From assembly GCF_037042905.1 (NCBI RefSeq), contig NC_087252.1, positions 18,059,701 through 18,123,700 of the forward strand: 64,000 nt of DNA, given 5' to 3'. This stretch comes from Lytechinus pictus. Taxonomy: Eukaryota > Echinodermata > Echinoidea > Temnopleuroida > Toxopneustidae. Below, piece by piece: positions 1-10,985 of the stretch. The notes under the pieces are model-generated. The model saw only the letters and a list, made by a program, of their open reading frames with translations, was not told the origin of the DNA and searched no databases. Position 1 is the stretch's first letter, and the number at the start of each line of letters is the position of its first letter. The position numbers and the translations under genes are program-made.

Positions 1-701
1 GTATGAATGATGATCTATCATCTAGCCTACACACAAGACTGCAAAACTGCAATTTGGCCGAAAAACGGGAGGTTCGTTTGGATACGGTCGCAGCGGCCTG
101 ATACCCCAAGAGCAGCACTTGACAGTGGAAGCTCCCATCGCACCGGCATCGCCCTTTGGCTTTGCAAAATAAAAACCCATCACCCGCCCGACCCGACCAA
201 ACGCGTAGCTTACAGCTGTACAGTTACATTACAGACAGCACTCATCACACACATCACTCAGGCAGCAGATCACTTCCCTGGCACATCAATTGCAGTGGAG
301 CTTTTAAAAATCGATTTGTTCTCAAATAAATGTGCAAATTCATTGATATTGGTACATAAAATGATTAAAACCATGATATACACGAAATGCACTAAACATA
401 CTCTATCTTACTCACCGGAATGGATGAAAAATATGTCAAAAACTGTATCGAAATGCGACGAAAATGTCGGGAATTGGGGACAGCTCTGAATGATATGGTG
501 AAGTTAAAAAGTTAATAAAAAAGAAAAAAAGAAAGAAAAAAAAGGCCTACTTTTTTTTGTGGGAGGGGGGGGGGGGGGTGTTTGAGTTCTTTTTTTAGGT
601 GTTCCCTGTATCTTGTTTTTAAATTTAGGGGAATCAAAGTTGAAATTGCAAATTGGGACGACCTCTTCCCTTGAAGGCTGGTTGATATCAAGGATAGGTT
701 C

Positions 702-1012
702 TTAAAGGACAAGTTCACCCCAAAAAGAAAAAAATCCATCAAGCATAAATATGCTTGATATGGATTTTTTCTTTTTTTTCTTCTTTTTTATAACCCTGAA
801 AATTTCATCAAAAGTGGATGTAAAACTAGAAAGTTACGACAGCTTTAAGTTAAGTTTAATTTCACAAAACAGTTATATGCACATCCTGGTCGGTATGCAA
901 ATGAGGGGACTGATGATGTCACTCACTATTTCCTTTGCATACTATTGTATAAAATACGAAATATTCTTGTTTTCTACTCATTAATAGAAACAAAGTTTTA
1001 TTCCTCCATTAT
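702..1012. repeat. Possible MITE fragment with hairpin
   Basis: A TTAA at 702-705 is followed by AGGACAAGTTCACCCC, which looks like an element terminus. A strong hairpin follows at about 728-770, with arms reading ATCCATCAAGCAT and its near complement around AAAT. I could not find a matching right-hand terminus, so the extent is a guess. Confidence 0.3.
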
Positions 1013-1104
1013 GAACATTTGGAATTACCGCGTTATTTCAACATTTTATGGTTCAGTCAAGTCGGTCCTCATGGTCAAATAAAAAAACTGAAATATTGTA
1101 TAAG

Positions 1105-1290
1105 AAAGAAAGAAAGAAAGAAAGACAGAAAGAAAGAAAGACAGAAGAAAGAAAGAAAGGAAAGGAAGAAAAGATCGAAAGGAAAATATAGGAGAGGGAG
1201 ATAAACGGAAGATGCGAAAAGAAAAAAAAACGAATAAGGAGGAAAAGGGAAAAGTGAATACGAGGAAGCAGAAAAGAAAACAACAATTTA
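1105..1290. repeat. Purine microsatellite (AAAG)n
   Basis: Imperfect AAAG repeat grading into mixed A/G. The open frames on both strands are low-complexity (Lys/Arg/Glu-rich, or Phe/Ser/Leu-rich on the other strand) and are products of composition. Confidence 0.85.
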
Positions 1291-3361
1291 CAGAGCGTGT
1301 AAGAAATCTACAAATTGTTTATTTTCACATATAATTCTGAATTTATGGGAACCGAAAATTCATTGCCTCCTCTAATGTACCAAAATTAATAGATTAGGAT
1401 AAGACATGGAAAAATATATAGGCAGATCCAGGGGGCCGTGTGGACGCATCCACCCATTTGCGACCCCCCCCCCCCCCCCGCCCCCCCCCCCAAAAAAAAA
1501 AAAAAGGGAAAGCTAGCGCAGAATAAAGAGAAAATGCATAAGAATTGCAAAAGGAAAGAAATAAAAAATAAACACTAAATTAAATAATTGTATATTGTTA
1601 GAAATCCATAATTTGGCAGGATGATTTTTAGAATATCTCATTAGATTTAATATCTCATCAACAATCTGTTTAGAAAATTAATCTAATTATCCTACTTTAT
1701 TTTGGCATTCATGTAGTTCAAAAAGTACAGGACTGCGTTAAATAGGCCTTCGTCCACATCGTGCAAAGATAAGCCTAACATCTAGGCATATGGCTTATCT
1801 CAAGTGTAAATATTGTCACAATTTCCTGCACGTGTAACTCTTAGAGGAAAACAAGGTGGGAATTGGAACTAAATTGCCCCGAAGGCCCCCATGCCTATTG
1901 GAACCCTCGAGAAAAATTATGGATTACCAAAGAGGGTCTATATATTATGGGCACTCAAGAAAGTAAATTGATTGATAAAGAACCTAAGGAGGTTCCAAAG
2001 TTACTGGTCGGAGGTAATTCAGAACCTTTTAAGGTTCCTGATACGGGGCAGGCAAAAAAAAAAAACCTCTTTATATAAAAACCTCTGTTTTCGAAGAATG
2101 TTCCGAATAAGCATCTTGTGCAACTCATACTCATGATTGACTTCTGAAGGACTACTAGCTACTACTTCTAACATTTTTTTAAAATATTTAAAAACAGCAG
2201 AGCTTATTTTTTCATATTTAATTCCAAATAACTTATAATCGTACATAAAACAAATTATGGTTATTTAGATTGTTAAACAACTACTTTAATGATTATGAAG
2301 TAAACATCGTTGTTATATTAAACAGTGGCTTTACTGCGTAAGGAGATTATGATAAAGATAGCATGCTTTCAAATTTGAGGGGTAACTCCACCCGCCCCCC
2401 ATAACAAAATCGAATGGGACGGGTCCCCACGCCCCCCGAATTACCTTTCCTGATTATAGTATCTGTCAATTTCTTGGTAAAATTGGAATGGTAAAATAAT
2501 ACTTTTTTTTTCAACCTTTAACAAAGCTTTAGATATTTAAACAGATTTTGAAGTCTATTATGGGAGAAAAATTGATAGACGCGATCGCCTTGAAATCTTT
2601 TTAATAGAATGATAAAGAAAGAATAAAGGGAAAAGAAATATCAGGAATGAGCATAAATGAGTGATCGTTTTACTACATATTATTAACCCCATAAAAAAAT
2701 ATATATAATAAAAAAAAATCCTTGGTCGTGAGGTGGAAAAAGAAAACGAAAGGAACCAGTCAGAGTAACTAATACGCGTTTTGATTTTCTGTCACAAAGA
2801 TACACTTCCAATTTTTAAAATGTTTGCTTGCTTCGCTCACTCGCGATTATAAAGAAAACCCCTTATTATGCCGCTGTGTGCCCCCGAATCGCAACACCAC
2901 TGCCACTAGGCTTATTTCTATATATGTCTTAATGCAGACGAACATGTGGATCAAGCTTCAAATTGTTCAGTATCATTTTAATGGTTGCATAAAAAACATA
3001 ATCAAACAAACAAAATACAATCCCCTCGAGCTCGTAGCATAATAATGTTCCCTCGATTTAATTTGGAAATCGATTACATGAACTATTTAAAAAGAAGCAT
3101 GTTTCTGAGCGTGACTTAAAAGACAAATCCTAAAATCAAATACAATCTTACTTCAGTTAATACTCTTACAAAACACTGATCATGCTGATTGTTACATCTC
3201 ACTCTCAATGTGGATAAAGAAATCTTTTATAACACGCATCTTATTATATCTTATTTATAAAATAAAACAAATAATTATGACGTGTCCGTGGTATTTACAT
3301 AAAGTAAGCAATAAAGTAAACATGTGCAGGTGATTTTATAACTGCTCAAACCGGACAAATC

Positions 3362-3369
3362 TATAAAAA
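3362..3369 (+). promoter_or_regulatory. TATA box of SOUL gene 1
   Basis: TATAAAAA lies 109 nt upstream of the start codon and is identical in sequence and context in the second copy. The downstream stretch CTCGTCATCACATCATCAG is also conserved and probably holds the transcription start. No experimental start site is visible. Confidence 0.7.
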
Positions 3370-3477
3370 CGGAGCGATGTACCAGCTCGTCATCACATCA
3401 TCAGAGAACCCAGGATTAGCTATCGAATCAAGCTACCGATCTCAACCTCGGCCTCAACGACGACATCATCAACAGAC

Positions 3478-6400
3478 ATGGCTAAGTTTTTAAGAGCAGT
3501 TCTTATGTTGGTCTCTTCAGCCCAGCTGTCTCTCTCGGCTACGGTGGTGGCACAGCAAGCACGTAGCACCCAATCAAGACCAGCGTTTTGTAAGGGTCTA
3601 GAGTGTCCGGAGTTCACCACTGTCCATTCAGCTGAGGTAAGTTTTCATTTTTCATTTTGACTAATCAGCGACTATCTGTAATGTTTCAGTAGAATGAAAT
3701 AACCATATAAAACTCTATGTCTTTAAAATTCAATTCTAATTCATTTACCCATATTATAATCTCCACTTCTCAATTTTCTTATACGTCACTTATAAAATGT
3801 TGATATCTATACAGACAAATTTATCCCATCCAATTCATTCACATCACAAATCCTTCCCTGAATTCCGCCGAACTGTATAATATCGTTTAAGCCAATTTTG
3901 AAAGTTTTGCAATTACTTATAGTCTTTACAATTGACCCATTGATAATATTCTGTTGCTTCATATTAACCCCCAAAGTATCAATGATTTTATATTTCGTCA
4001 TGCTTTGTATATTTGTATAATAGTACTTTGATATTTCTTATTAAGTATTACTGTAGTTATGTTTTATATTGTTTTTTTAATGTAAAAGTGGAATCTGTAC
4101 AATTCAGCTCTTGCTGCGAACAGTCTTAAAATGAAATACAATTATTATATTATTATTCATATTATTCCATATAATAATTCCCTCGATCAATTCGACACAG
4201 AAAAAATGTAGTGTATAACCGGTGTACAAAGAAGAAGACACAAGTAGTTTTGCTCTGTATTTTGTTGGTGTATAATTTACTCAACACCACATAGCATTAT
4301 TACATCACCTATATAGTTGCTTTCTTAACAGTCTTTGGTATTAGGCCTATGCTTAACTCTAGGGTGTAATTTCAACACTAAAGAGTGTGTTCCTCTTAAT
4401 TAGGACACCAAAACAGCCGGGTATCAGATACCCCATTTGGATGGTCAAAATATTATTGAAACTGCTTATATTGACTTTGTGCCGGATAAACGTTGAATGT
4501 GAAAATTAATTCTATTCAAGTAAGTTCAATTTCAATATCAAATGAATAGATTAATAATCGTGACTAATAATTCTTCTCACAAAATGTTTTTTAATGAATT
4601 TCAATGATATCATAAAGGAAAATGCAGATTAATGCAATGTCTCAACGTTTGATTTTTCTATACAGGGATATGATGAACGTCAGTACAGCGAATCAAAATG
4701 GGTTAGCACTGAAATTATGAGCATGGATTACGAATCCGCGAAAAGCCAAGGATTCGATCGGCTTTTCAACTACATCGACGGTCACAATGACCAGAGTAAG
4801 TATAGAGCGCCCTCTTTTTCCCACCTGAATTAAAATCACTTTTGAAAAAAAGTAAGCCCGTCACTATAACAACTATTGTCCACAATATTTGAACAAGTTG
4901 TTGGAAAGAATCTTAACTTGTAGTTGTTTAAAAAAAAACTCTTTAAAAAGGTTTAAAGCAAGTTGTTTAAAAAATGTTTTTATAAATGTCAAAAGAGTTT
5001 AAACGATTATTGTTTAAAAGTTTAGAGTGACATTAGCGTAATTGTTGTTAGAATGATGGACTGAAGAATTATTTTACCGTGTATAATTTCCTCGTATCTG
5101 TATTCGTGTATATAGCCTGAACAGCTCTTTCCTAGAAAACTAATGATTGTCGTATTATGCGGCAAGTAACATGGTAATAACCATAATGGTAAAGTAACGA
5201 GTTTCTGTCATTTTGAATGAATTAAGTCAAAGCCGGTATCAACCCGTTAACCTTCTGTGGTTTATCATTCTACCGAAAACAGATTTCCATCTTCTAATTG
5301 ATGTATGTATGCATAGGCCTAATGTATCAACAAAAACACTAAAACAGAAGCTCTCTAGCTGAAAGAACAAAATATATGATAGACTATAGAGGCTATTATA
5401 GTCTCACATCATAAACAAACAAAATAATTTAACATGCACAATCCTTGAAAAATTGTATTATCAAAATTAGTTTTAAAACACTCCTGGTGCTAAAGATAAT
5501 ATTCAAATAATAATTTTGTTTTCTTATTTACAGAGCAAAAGGTTGCCATGACTGCACCAGTCGCTACCCGTGTCATCCCGGGCCAGGGCCCCGCTTGTGA
5601 GAGCAACTTCACCGTATCATTCTTCATCCCGGCTCAACACAGCGCCAACCCACCCATTCCAAGCGATTCCGATGTCTTCTTTAGTACTATCCCAGCTCAT
5701 CGTGCATACGTCAAGTAAGTTTGATTTATTCACTGTTAATATACTGTCAAACTATATACACTCTAAAAAGACATGGGATTTATTATAAATCCATTACGGT
5801 TGTGAATAGTGTCAAACCAATTCGGGGCAGTATTTTACCCAATACGGGAAGCGCATTGTCCAGTAGGGTTAAAAAATGAACAGCAATTACTTAATAAGTG
5901 GGCAAAATTTTCACCACACTGTCTAAATAAAAATGCCCGAAAGAAATGCCCAATGTTGGTCGGACACATAATTACCCCCATGGGGCATTTTTACCCAATA
6001 CTTTTTTAAGAGTGCACATTTTGGATATTTTCAGTTATTGTCCAGGTTTTCCTCAAGCATATTTTAGCATTTACCTGTATAAAATTTACCAGTTTTTCCC
6101 ATTAATCCCACCTGGGAGGGAAATACTGTACATTTCCTGGAATATGCCAACCCTGCCCATATCTAACCCCGGATCCACCCCGTCTTTAGGCCCTATATAC
6201 CCAAAAAATGCACATAAAAAAAAACCCGGAATGGGGCCCTTTCTATTCATGACCCCCCGCCCCCGTGCCCCCGCCGTGCAACCTGAATATCTAGTTGTTG
6301 AAATCAACGAACGTAGAGGGCAGCAACACACGGCAGTTCGTTGGTTGAAATAAAACCGCCATCTAGGGTCCTATATATATCCGACCCTATCATTGGCCAA

Positions 6401-6813
6401 GGCTGCCCCTATATTATTATTACCGGGTGCATTGAATATGACAAGAAACGCTTTGCTTTTAACCCTCTGTATAAATCAACTAAGATTGAAATATATTGGT
6501 ATAGTTTGTATGGCTTAGATTGTAACATAAATTATAAGCCGGCTTCATTATTTTTTTATGCAATGACCTGGACCATTCTTGTTATCTCGATAACTTGACT
6601 AATCCTTCCCTTTAAATTGATTTTATTTTCAAACTCAGATCTTTTGGTGGTTTCGCCTCCCAGAACGACTGGATCCAGGCCGGTACAGAACTCGGCCAGG
6701 CTTTGGAAACCGCTTCTAAAACATACGATGGTTCTTACTTTTACACTGCCGGTTATGACGGCCCTTACACAATCTTCAACCGACACAACGAGGTCTGGTT
6801 CACCGCCAACTAA
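3478..6813 (+). CDS. Secreted SOUL/HEBP-family haem-binding-like protein, gene 1
   Basis: Four coding exons: 3478-3636, 4666-4795, 5534-5714 and 6639-6813 (645 nt, 214 aa), all with GT..AG borders and intron phases 0, 1 and 2. Residues 1-25 look like a signal peptide: basic K3 and R6, a hydrophobic stretch, and a V-V-A site for cleavage after A25. C38 and C43 follow, then the SOUL domain from about residue 42 to the end. It carries the family signatures YDERQY (55-60), a GFDRLFNYI...N stretch (about 82-94) and MTAPVATRV (102-110). An N-glycosylation sequon N-F-T is at 121-123, and the C-terminus reads NRHNEVWF. Characterised members (HEBP1, HEBP2/SOUL) bind haem or tetrapyrroles; that this protein does is inferred. 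The ATG is the first after the TATA box and gives the signal peptide. A paralogue lies 13 kb downstream. Confidence 0.92.
3660..4165. mobile_element. Copy-A-specific insertion in intron 1, probably a LINE 3' end
   Basis: Copy B lacks about 500 bp here; the flanks (GTAAGTTTTCAT..., then CCCTCGATCA.TTCGACAC) are shared. The right end, CTTAAAATGAAATACAATTATTATATT followed by ATT repeats, resembles a LINE or SINE 3' tail. No reverse-transcriptase residues are recognisable, so the class is tentative. Confidence 0.4.
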
Positions 6814-7088
6814 AGACTAATCTTCAGCTAGAAAAATGCCGGGAGCCTGTTTCACCAAACTTGTCATGATAACATATTTAAAGCTTTTGCCAAATGAGTA
6901 CTGCAATCATTCGATTGATAAAACTTGCTAATGATTTTGTTATTATTACAAGTCTATAAGAAACGGGATCCTGCATGATCTAATATAAATTAAGTGTTTT
7001 TATGTTTGTACATTATTTTTCTTGATATTGATTACTTCAACAAGTCATAAAACAGTATGAATATAATATCTTGTAAATAGAATTATTT

Positions 7089-7094
7089 AATAAA
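7089..7094 (+). promoter_or_regulatory. Poly(A) signal of SOUL gene 1
   Basis: AATAAA 276 nt after the stop codon, in a conserved context shared with the second copy. Confidence 0.7.
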
Positions 7095-7269
7095 TTTATG
7101 CGAAAAAACAATTATAGGCCGTACTCAATGTATTTTGTGAAACAAGTTTTACGAAATAGGGAGATGAAATAAGATTTTTTTTTTAGAAAATGGAATAGGA
7201 GATTGGGAGATAGGATTAGAGAAGGGAGAGGGTGGAAGAAGTGTATTTGTGTGAGGGTGTGTGTGGGTG

Positions 7270-7400
7270 AGGGTGTGGGTGTTCGAGAGAGATAGATGGA
7301 TAGAGAAAGAGAAGAGATATAGAGGAAGAGAACAAGAAGAGAGAAAGAAAGAAGGGGAGGAAGAGAGAGAGGGAGAGAGAAGGAGATAGAGGGGGGGAGA
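7270..7400. repeat. GA-rich microsatellite downstream of gene 1
   Basis: Irregular GAGA/GATA-type purine tract. It is also present downstream of gene 2 (about 20410-20530), so it predates the duplication. Confidence 0.8.
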
Positions 7401-7458
7401 GATTATTCATCCATGGGAGAGCTGGTGAACATGGTGAGGAGATTTCGTTAGGGGATTG

Positions 7459-7627
7459 CAGGGGCCGTGGGGGGGGGGGGGGGCTGGGGGCTTGAGCCCC
7501 CCCCCCCCACTTTTTTCCAAAACTGTACAATAACGCAAAAATGACCATAAGATTGTGATTTTTTGCATGGTCAGCCCCCCACTTTTGGCTCAGCCTCCCC
7601 CCCTTGAAAACCGTTCCGCGGTCCCTG
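7459..7627. mobile_element. Short TIR element, insertion specific to copy A
   Basis: The ends read CAGGGGCCG and CGGTCCCTG (inverted), with a G run after the left end and C runs inside. The flanking GATTG is duplicated (7454-7458 and 7628-7632), while copy B has one GATTG at 20572-20576. This is a clean occupied/empty pair. The 5-bp visible duplication differs from the 8 bp of the other CAG-ended elements; the left flank may have mutated. Confidence 0.75.
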
Positions 7628-8329
7628 GATTGTTCCGAAGATTTGAATACTCTAAATGTTCGGAAAGATCATTAATCAGACGGTTCGCCAATGAACCGAA
7701 GGTGTGTTATTCCGAAAATGTAATATGATTCGTTATTCCGGGAACGTGATAAGATTCGTCATTCCGAAGACCCGATAATCACTAGTAACAGTTATTAATT
7801 ACTTTCACACAAACCATACTTCTTAAATTTTCGGCCAATCAAACCTTCGGAATAGTCTTATTGTATTGTCGGTTTAAACACTGAACATAATGACAAACAA
7901 AATATTATTTTCATTCCGGACTGACGAACCTTTGGAGTAATGCTACGAAAATAATAATGCTCAGATAAAACTACTAACAGACATCTTTGTGTGCGATTTG
8001 CAAGATTGAGTAAAAAAACAAATCAAAAATGAAAATAAAAATATTGGGTGGAAAGGAACATGCTTATAAATTTGTTGAGTAAGTTTTTGTCCCATATTGG
8101 GCAAAATGCATGTTTCTTAGGTTAATTGCAAAGCAAAATTGGTTAAAGATTTATACAGTATCAAAGGTATCATGAATTTTACCCAACAAACATGTCATGT
8201 TCCCTTTATTCCACCACAAATTTAATAAGCAACTCTATCCAAAACCTAACCCTTGACCTAACATGTATAAGACCCTATTTTTAAAGACAAGTGCACACCT
8301 AATTACCTATAATGCACATCTAATTATAT

Positions 8330-8550
8330 ACCAATAGGAAGAAGAAGAAGAAGGAGAAAAATAAAAAGAAGAAGGAGAAGAAGAAGAAGAAGAAGAAGAG
8401 AAAGAAGAAGAAGACAAAGAAGAAGAAGAAGAAAAAGGAGGAGAAGGAGGAGATGGAAGGACGGAAGGAAGGATGGAGTGAAGGACAAGAAAATGAAAGA
8501 AAGGAAGAAAAAAAAGGAAAAAAAAGAAAGGGGAGAGACGGGTAAATAAG
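8330..8550. repeat. Purine-rich (GAA/GGA)n tract
   Basis: A strand-biased A/G tract. The minus-strand open frames over it are Ser/Leu/Phe/Pro homopolymer-like and not real proteins. Confidence 0.85.
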
Positions 8551-8579
8551 GGAGGGGAGTCAACCATTTTGCGAGTCAA

Positions 8580-9745
8580 AAACTAAACTGAGCACATAGA
8601 ACTGTCATATCATTATTCATTATTCAATTATCACATCGTATACATGTATATTTATTTACAAAATAGTCCAGTACAAACTGAAAATTCAGATTTCATACAC
8701 GTTTAAATCGAAATACATAACAACATGTATCGAAGTACTAAATATCCAATATACTAGTACTTAGAAACTAAAAAAACAATATTTTTTCGTCAATCAAAAA
8801 TTGTTTTCATTATTTTTTACGTTTCAAATTGTACTAGATATCTTATTACTAAATACTTGGATCTGAATTGTAAAGACACTTCACAATTTGCATAGAACTC
8901 ATTTACTTATGAATTTGATAATACATCTATATTATGAGCTCACTATTTTAGTACTTTGCATTCGTAATTATATACGTATATTACTGTATAGTATTATTGC
9001 TTTTGGAAAATAAATGGTCACCCAAAATAAATTATCAAAAGAAATTTTTAATATAAAAAACACAATATGTAAGAAAGGTTAATTGGGTCCTATAACAACG
9101 GAAGGGCTTCGCCTACCCCTCGCTCTGCCACGGGGGTGGGGGTTCTGACAAGACAGGTTGCATCAATCAAATCGTTAAAAGAAAGAACAACTGTACTTTA
9201 CAATTACTCACATTGAATACTTTTATATAACTATTTGGTAACTAGAATAAGCAGTTTTTCAAAATAGTTATCCCGGGACTGCAAATAAAAGTAAAACAGA
9301 CATACGTTGACAAGCCTATAATACATGAGGTCTCAGAAATATGCGTAGGCTATGAGGGGAGAGGTCACGAGCCCAATTAGGATTCACGAGGCCAAGTGTT
9401 ATGTAGTTTATCCGATTTATCGACATCAAAATATGTTCTGATTAATCGAAACTTCAATGTTAACGGAAATATGCACTGTCGAAAACACTTTAGTCATTTC
9501 AACCAAGCAGAAGGCGACTATACACCCGACCATCGGGGCATGATTTGAAACCAAGAGCAAGGCTAGCTCAGCAGAATATAATTTTCATTTAGACAAAGGT
9601 AATCCTTAGCCTCGTGGAAGCTCGGCCTAATTTTTGAGGAAATTAAGATCCCAATAAGGTTTGTCTTAGCAATATTTACCCTGTTGCTCCATATTCATGT
9701 TTCGTGCTAACATTTTTCTCTCGATGATCTATTTTTTTTATATAG
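8580..9745. other. AT-rich spacer, nothing recognised
   Basis: No open frame, repeat terminus or RNA gene could be supported. A short GC-rich patch at about 9090-9145 (ending in a G run) resembles the outer part of the G-run elements but has no partner end. Confidence 0.5.
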
Positions 9746-9747
9746 TA

Positions 9748-10198
9748 CACTGTTAAAAATGATTTAAACAACGCTGTTTACTATGTAAATCGCACAGTAG
9801 TTGTTTAAACATTTTAAACAAGTGTTCAAAATCTTAAACAAAGTTTAAATTCAAATATTTAATTATCATTATTTAAGCATGGTTGTTTAAGATTTAAAAC
9901 ACTTGTTCAAACCGTTTAAACAACTACTGTGCGATTCACATACACAGTAAAAACGCTGTTTAAGATTTTATACAACGCTGTTTGCTATATGAACCTTACA
10001 GTGTTTGTTTAACCGTTTAAACAATCATGTTTAATTTATTGAAGATTAGATATTGAAAATGAAACTTTGTTGCTTAAGATTTAAACAATTGTTTAAACTG
10101 TTTAAACAATTGATGTAAGGTTCATATAGTAAACAGCTTTGTATAATTTATTTTTTACTGTGTAGTAAACAGCGTTGTTTAAATTATCGTTAACAGTG
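9748..10198. mobile_element. Palindromic TA-flanked MITE, interrupted
   Basis: Starts CACTGTTAAAAATGATTTAA and ends with its inverted form ATTATCGTTAACAGTG, flanked by TA at 9746-9747 and 10199-10200, as expected for Tc1/mariner-type insertion. The arms are long AT-rich inverted repeats built of TTTAAACAA words. Without the nested element at 9943-10162 the two arms pair almost completely. No coding capacity. Confidence 0.8.
9943..10162. mobile_element. 220-bp TA-flanked MITE nested in a MITE
   Basis: Ends CACAGTAAAAACGCTGTTTA and ...TTTTTTACTGTG, flanked by TA at 9941-9942 and 10163-10164. Removing it and one TA restores the outer element's palindrome. A relative of nearly the same length lies in intron 2 of SOUL gene 2 (18087-18308). 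Confidence 0.8.
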
Positions 10199-10200
10199 TA

Positions 10201-10985
10201 CGCTTTCAATGTAGTTTTCTTTCTACAATGTAGGCCAACATTTCTCCATATGAGCACAACGTTTTGTCGATGAAGTCACAGGCTACCAATAAAATTGAAA
10301 ATAAGCAATGTTAAAAAGGAAGCATTATATATGTTTTCCTATAATAATAACAAATAGGCACATAAGAAAGAGTAAAAACAAGTCAGGCATAATTGACTAA
10401 TAATAATTATAGTCGCTAAGAACAGGAGCATCAAGCTCAAGCTATATTATTTAGAGTTAGTTAACAAAACAAAATACCATATGTACAAACACTAAATACA
10501 CTATACACACGGACCCAAGCGATAATTATTCTTATTTACAAGTCATTTTAAAGCAGTTATTAACATGATTAACGGGGAAGTTTACTCTGACGAAAAGTCT
10601 GTTGTAAAAATACCATTAAAAAATTAAATAAATAATGGTGGAGGTTTGAGGTAAATCCATAAAAGATTAAGACAGTTTTTAAGTTTTGATTTGTGACGTC
10701 ATACACGAGTAGCCCCCCCCCCCCTCATGTGATATAAAATGCACAAATTTAAATTTGCAATCGTTCATGATGACTAAAATATTGTTTCTTTCAGGAGCGG
10801 GTGTGAAATGATTTGTCTGTTGACATAGTCAACGTACAATAAATAGGCCCACGATTTTTAATTCTTTGAGAAAATGACGTTTCATTGATATTTTACCACA
10901 CGATATCTGGGAAACCTTCTTGCATATGACGTCACAAATCCAAGAATTAAAGTTCTAATACGTTTTTTGAATCTTTAACCGTTCA
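10201..10985. other. AT-rich spacer, nothing recognised
   Basis: No gene or repeat boundary could be supported. A short C run lies near 10713-10724. Confidence 0.5.

Larger units (their letters stand above)
1..2150. other. AT-rich flank, no supported gene
   Basis: I see no convincing gene here. A 160-codon open frame (7-489, plus) has no recognisable domain, no signal peptide and no obvious splice context, so I do not call it. Between 1464 and 1500 there is a run of about 30 C broken by one G, followed by an A run, of the same type as the G/C runs found at the ends of hAT-like elements elsewhere in the window, so it may be a decayed element end. The stretch 1510-2150 is plain AT-rich sequence. 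Confidence 0.6.
2150..7960 (+). repeat. Segmental duplication, copy A (holds SOUL gene 1)
   Basis: This block is alignable by eye with 15020-21630 in the same orientation, including upstream sequence, TATA box, all four exons, introns, 3' UTR, a GA-rich microsatellite (about 7270-7400) and a downstream AT-rich segment ending near the shared words GGAGTAATG...AAAATAAT (about 7935-7960 and 21600-21625). Copy A alone has an insertion in intron 1 (about 3660-4165) and the 169-bp element at 7459-7627. A shared, older fold-back fills much of intron 3 (about 5755-6015 here, 18985-19250 in copy B). Confidence 0.9.

Noticed and set aside
7..489. 160-codon plus-strand frame at the window start
   Set aside because: No recognisable domain, repeat match or splice structure, and no second copy to test conservation. 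Left as unassigned.
3420..3620. Minus-strand frames overlapping exon 1 of both SOUL genes
   Set aside because: They are shadows of the plus-strand exon; the spliced plus-strand gene has conserved family motifs, phases and borders.
3807..4001. 64-codon minus-strand frame in the copy-A-specific intron insertion as a retrotransposon protein
   Set aside because: A short TLGV-like phrase recalls the LINE KFLGV motif, but nothing around it supports reverse transcriptase.
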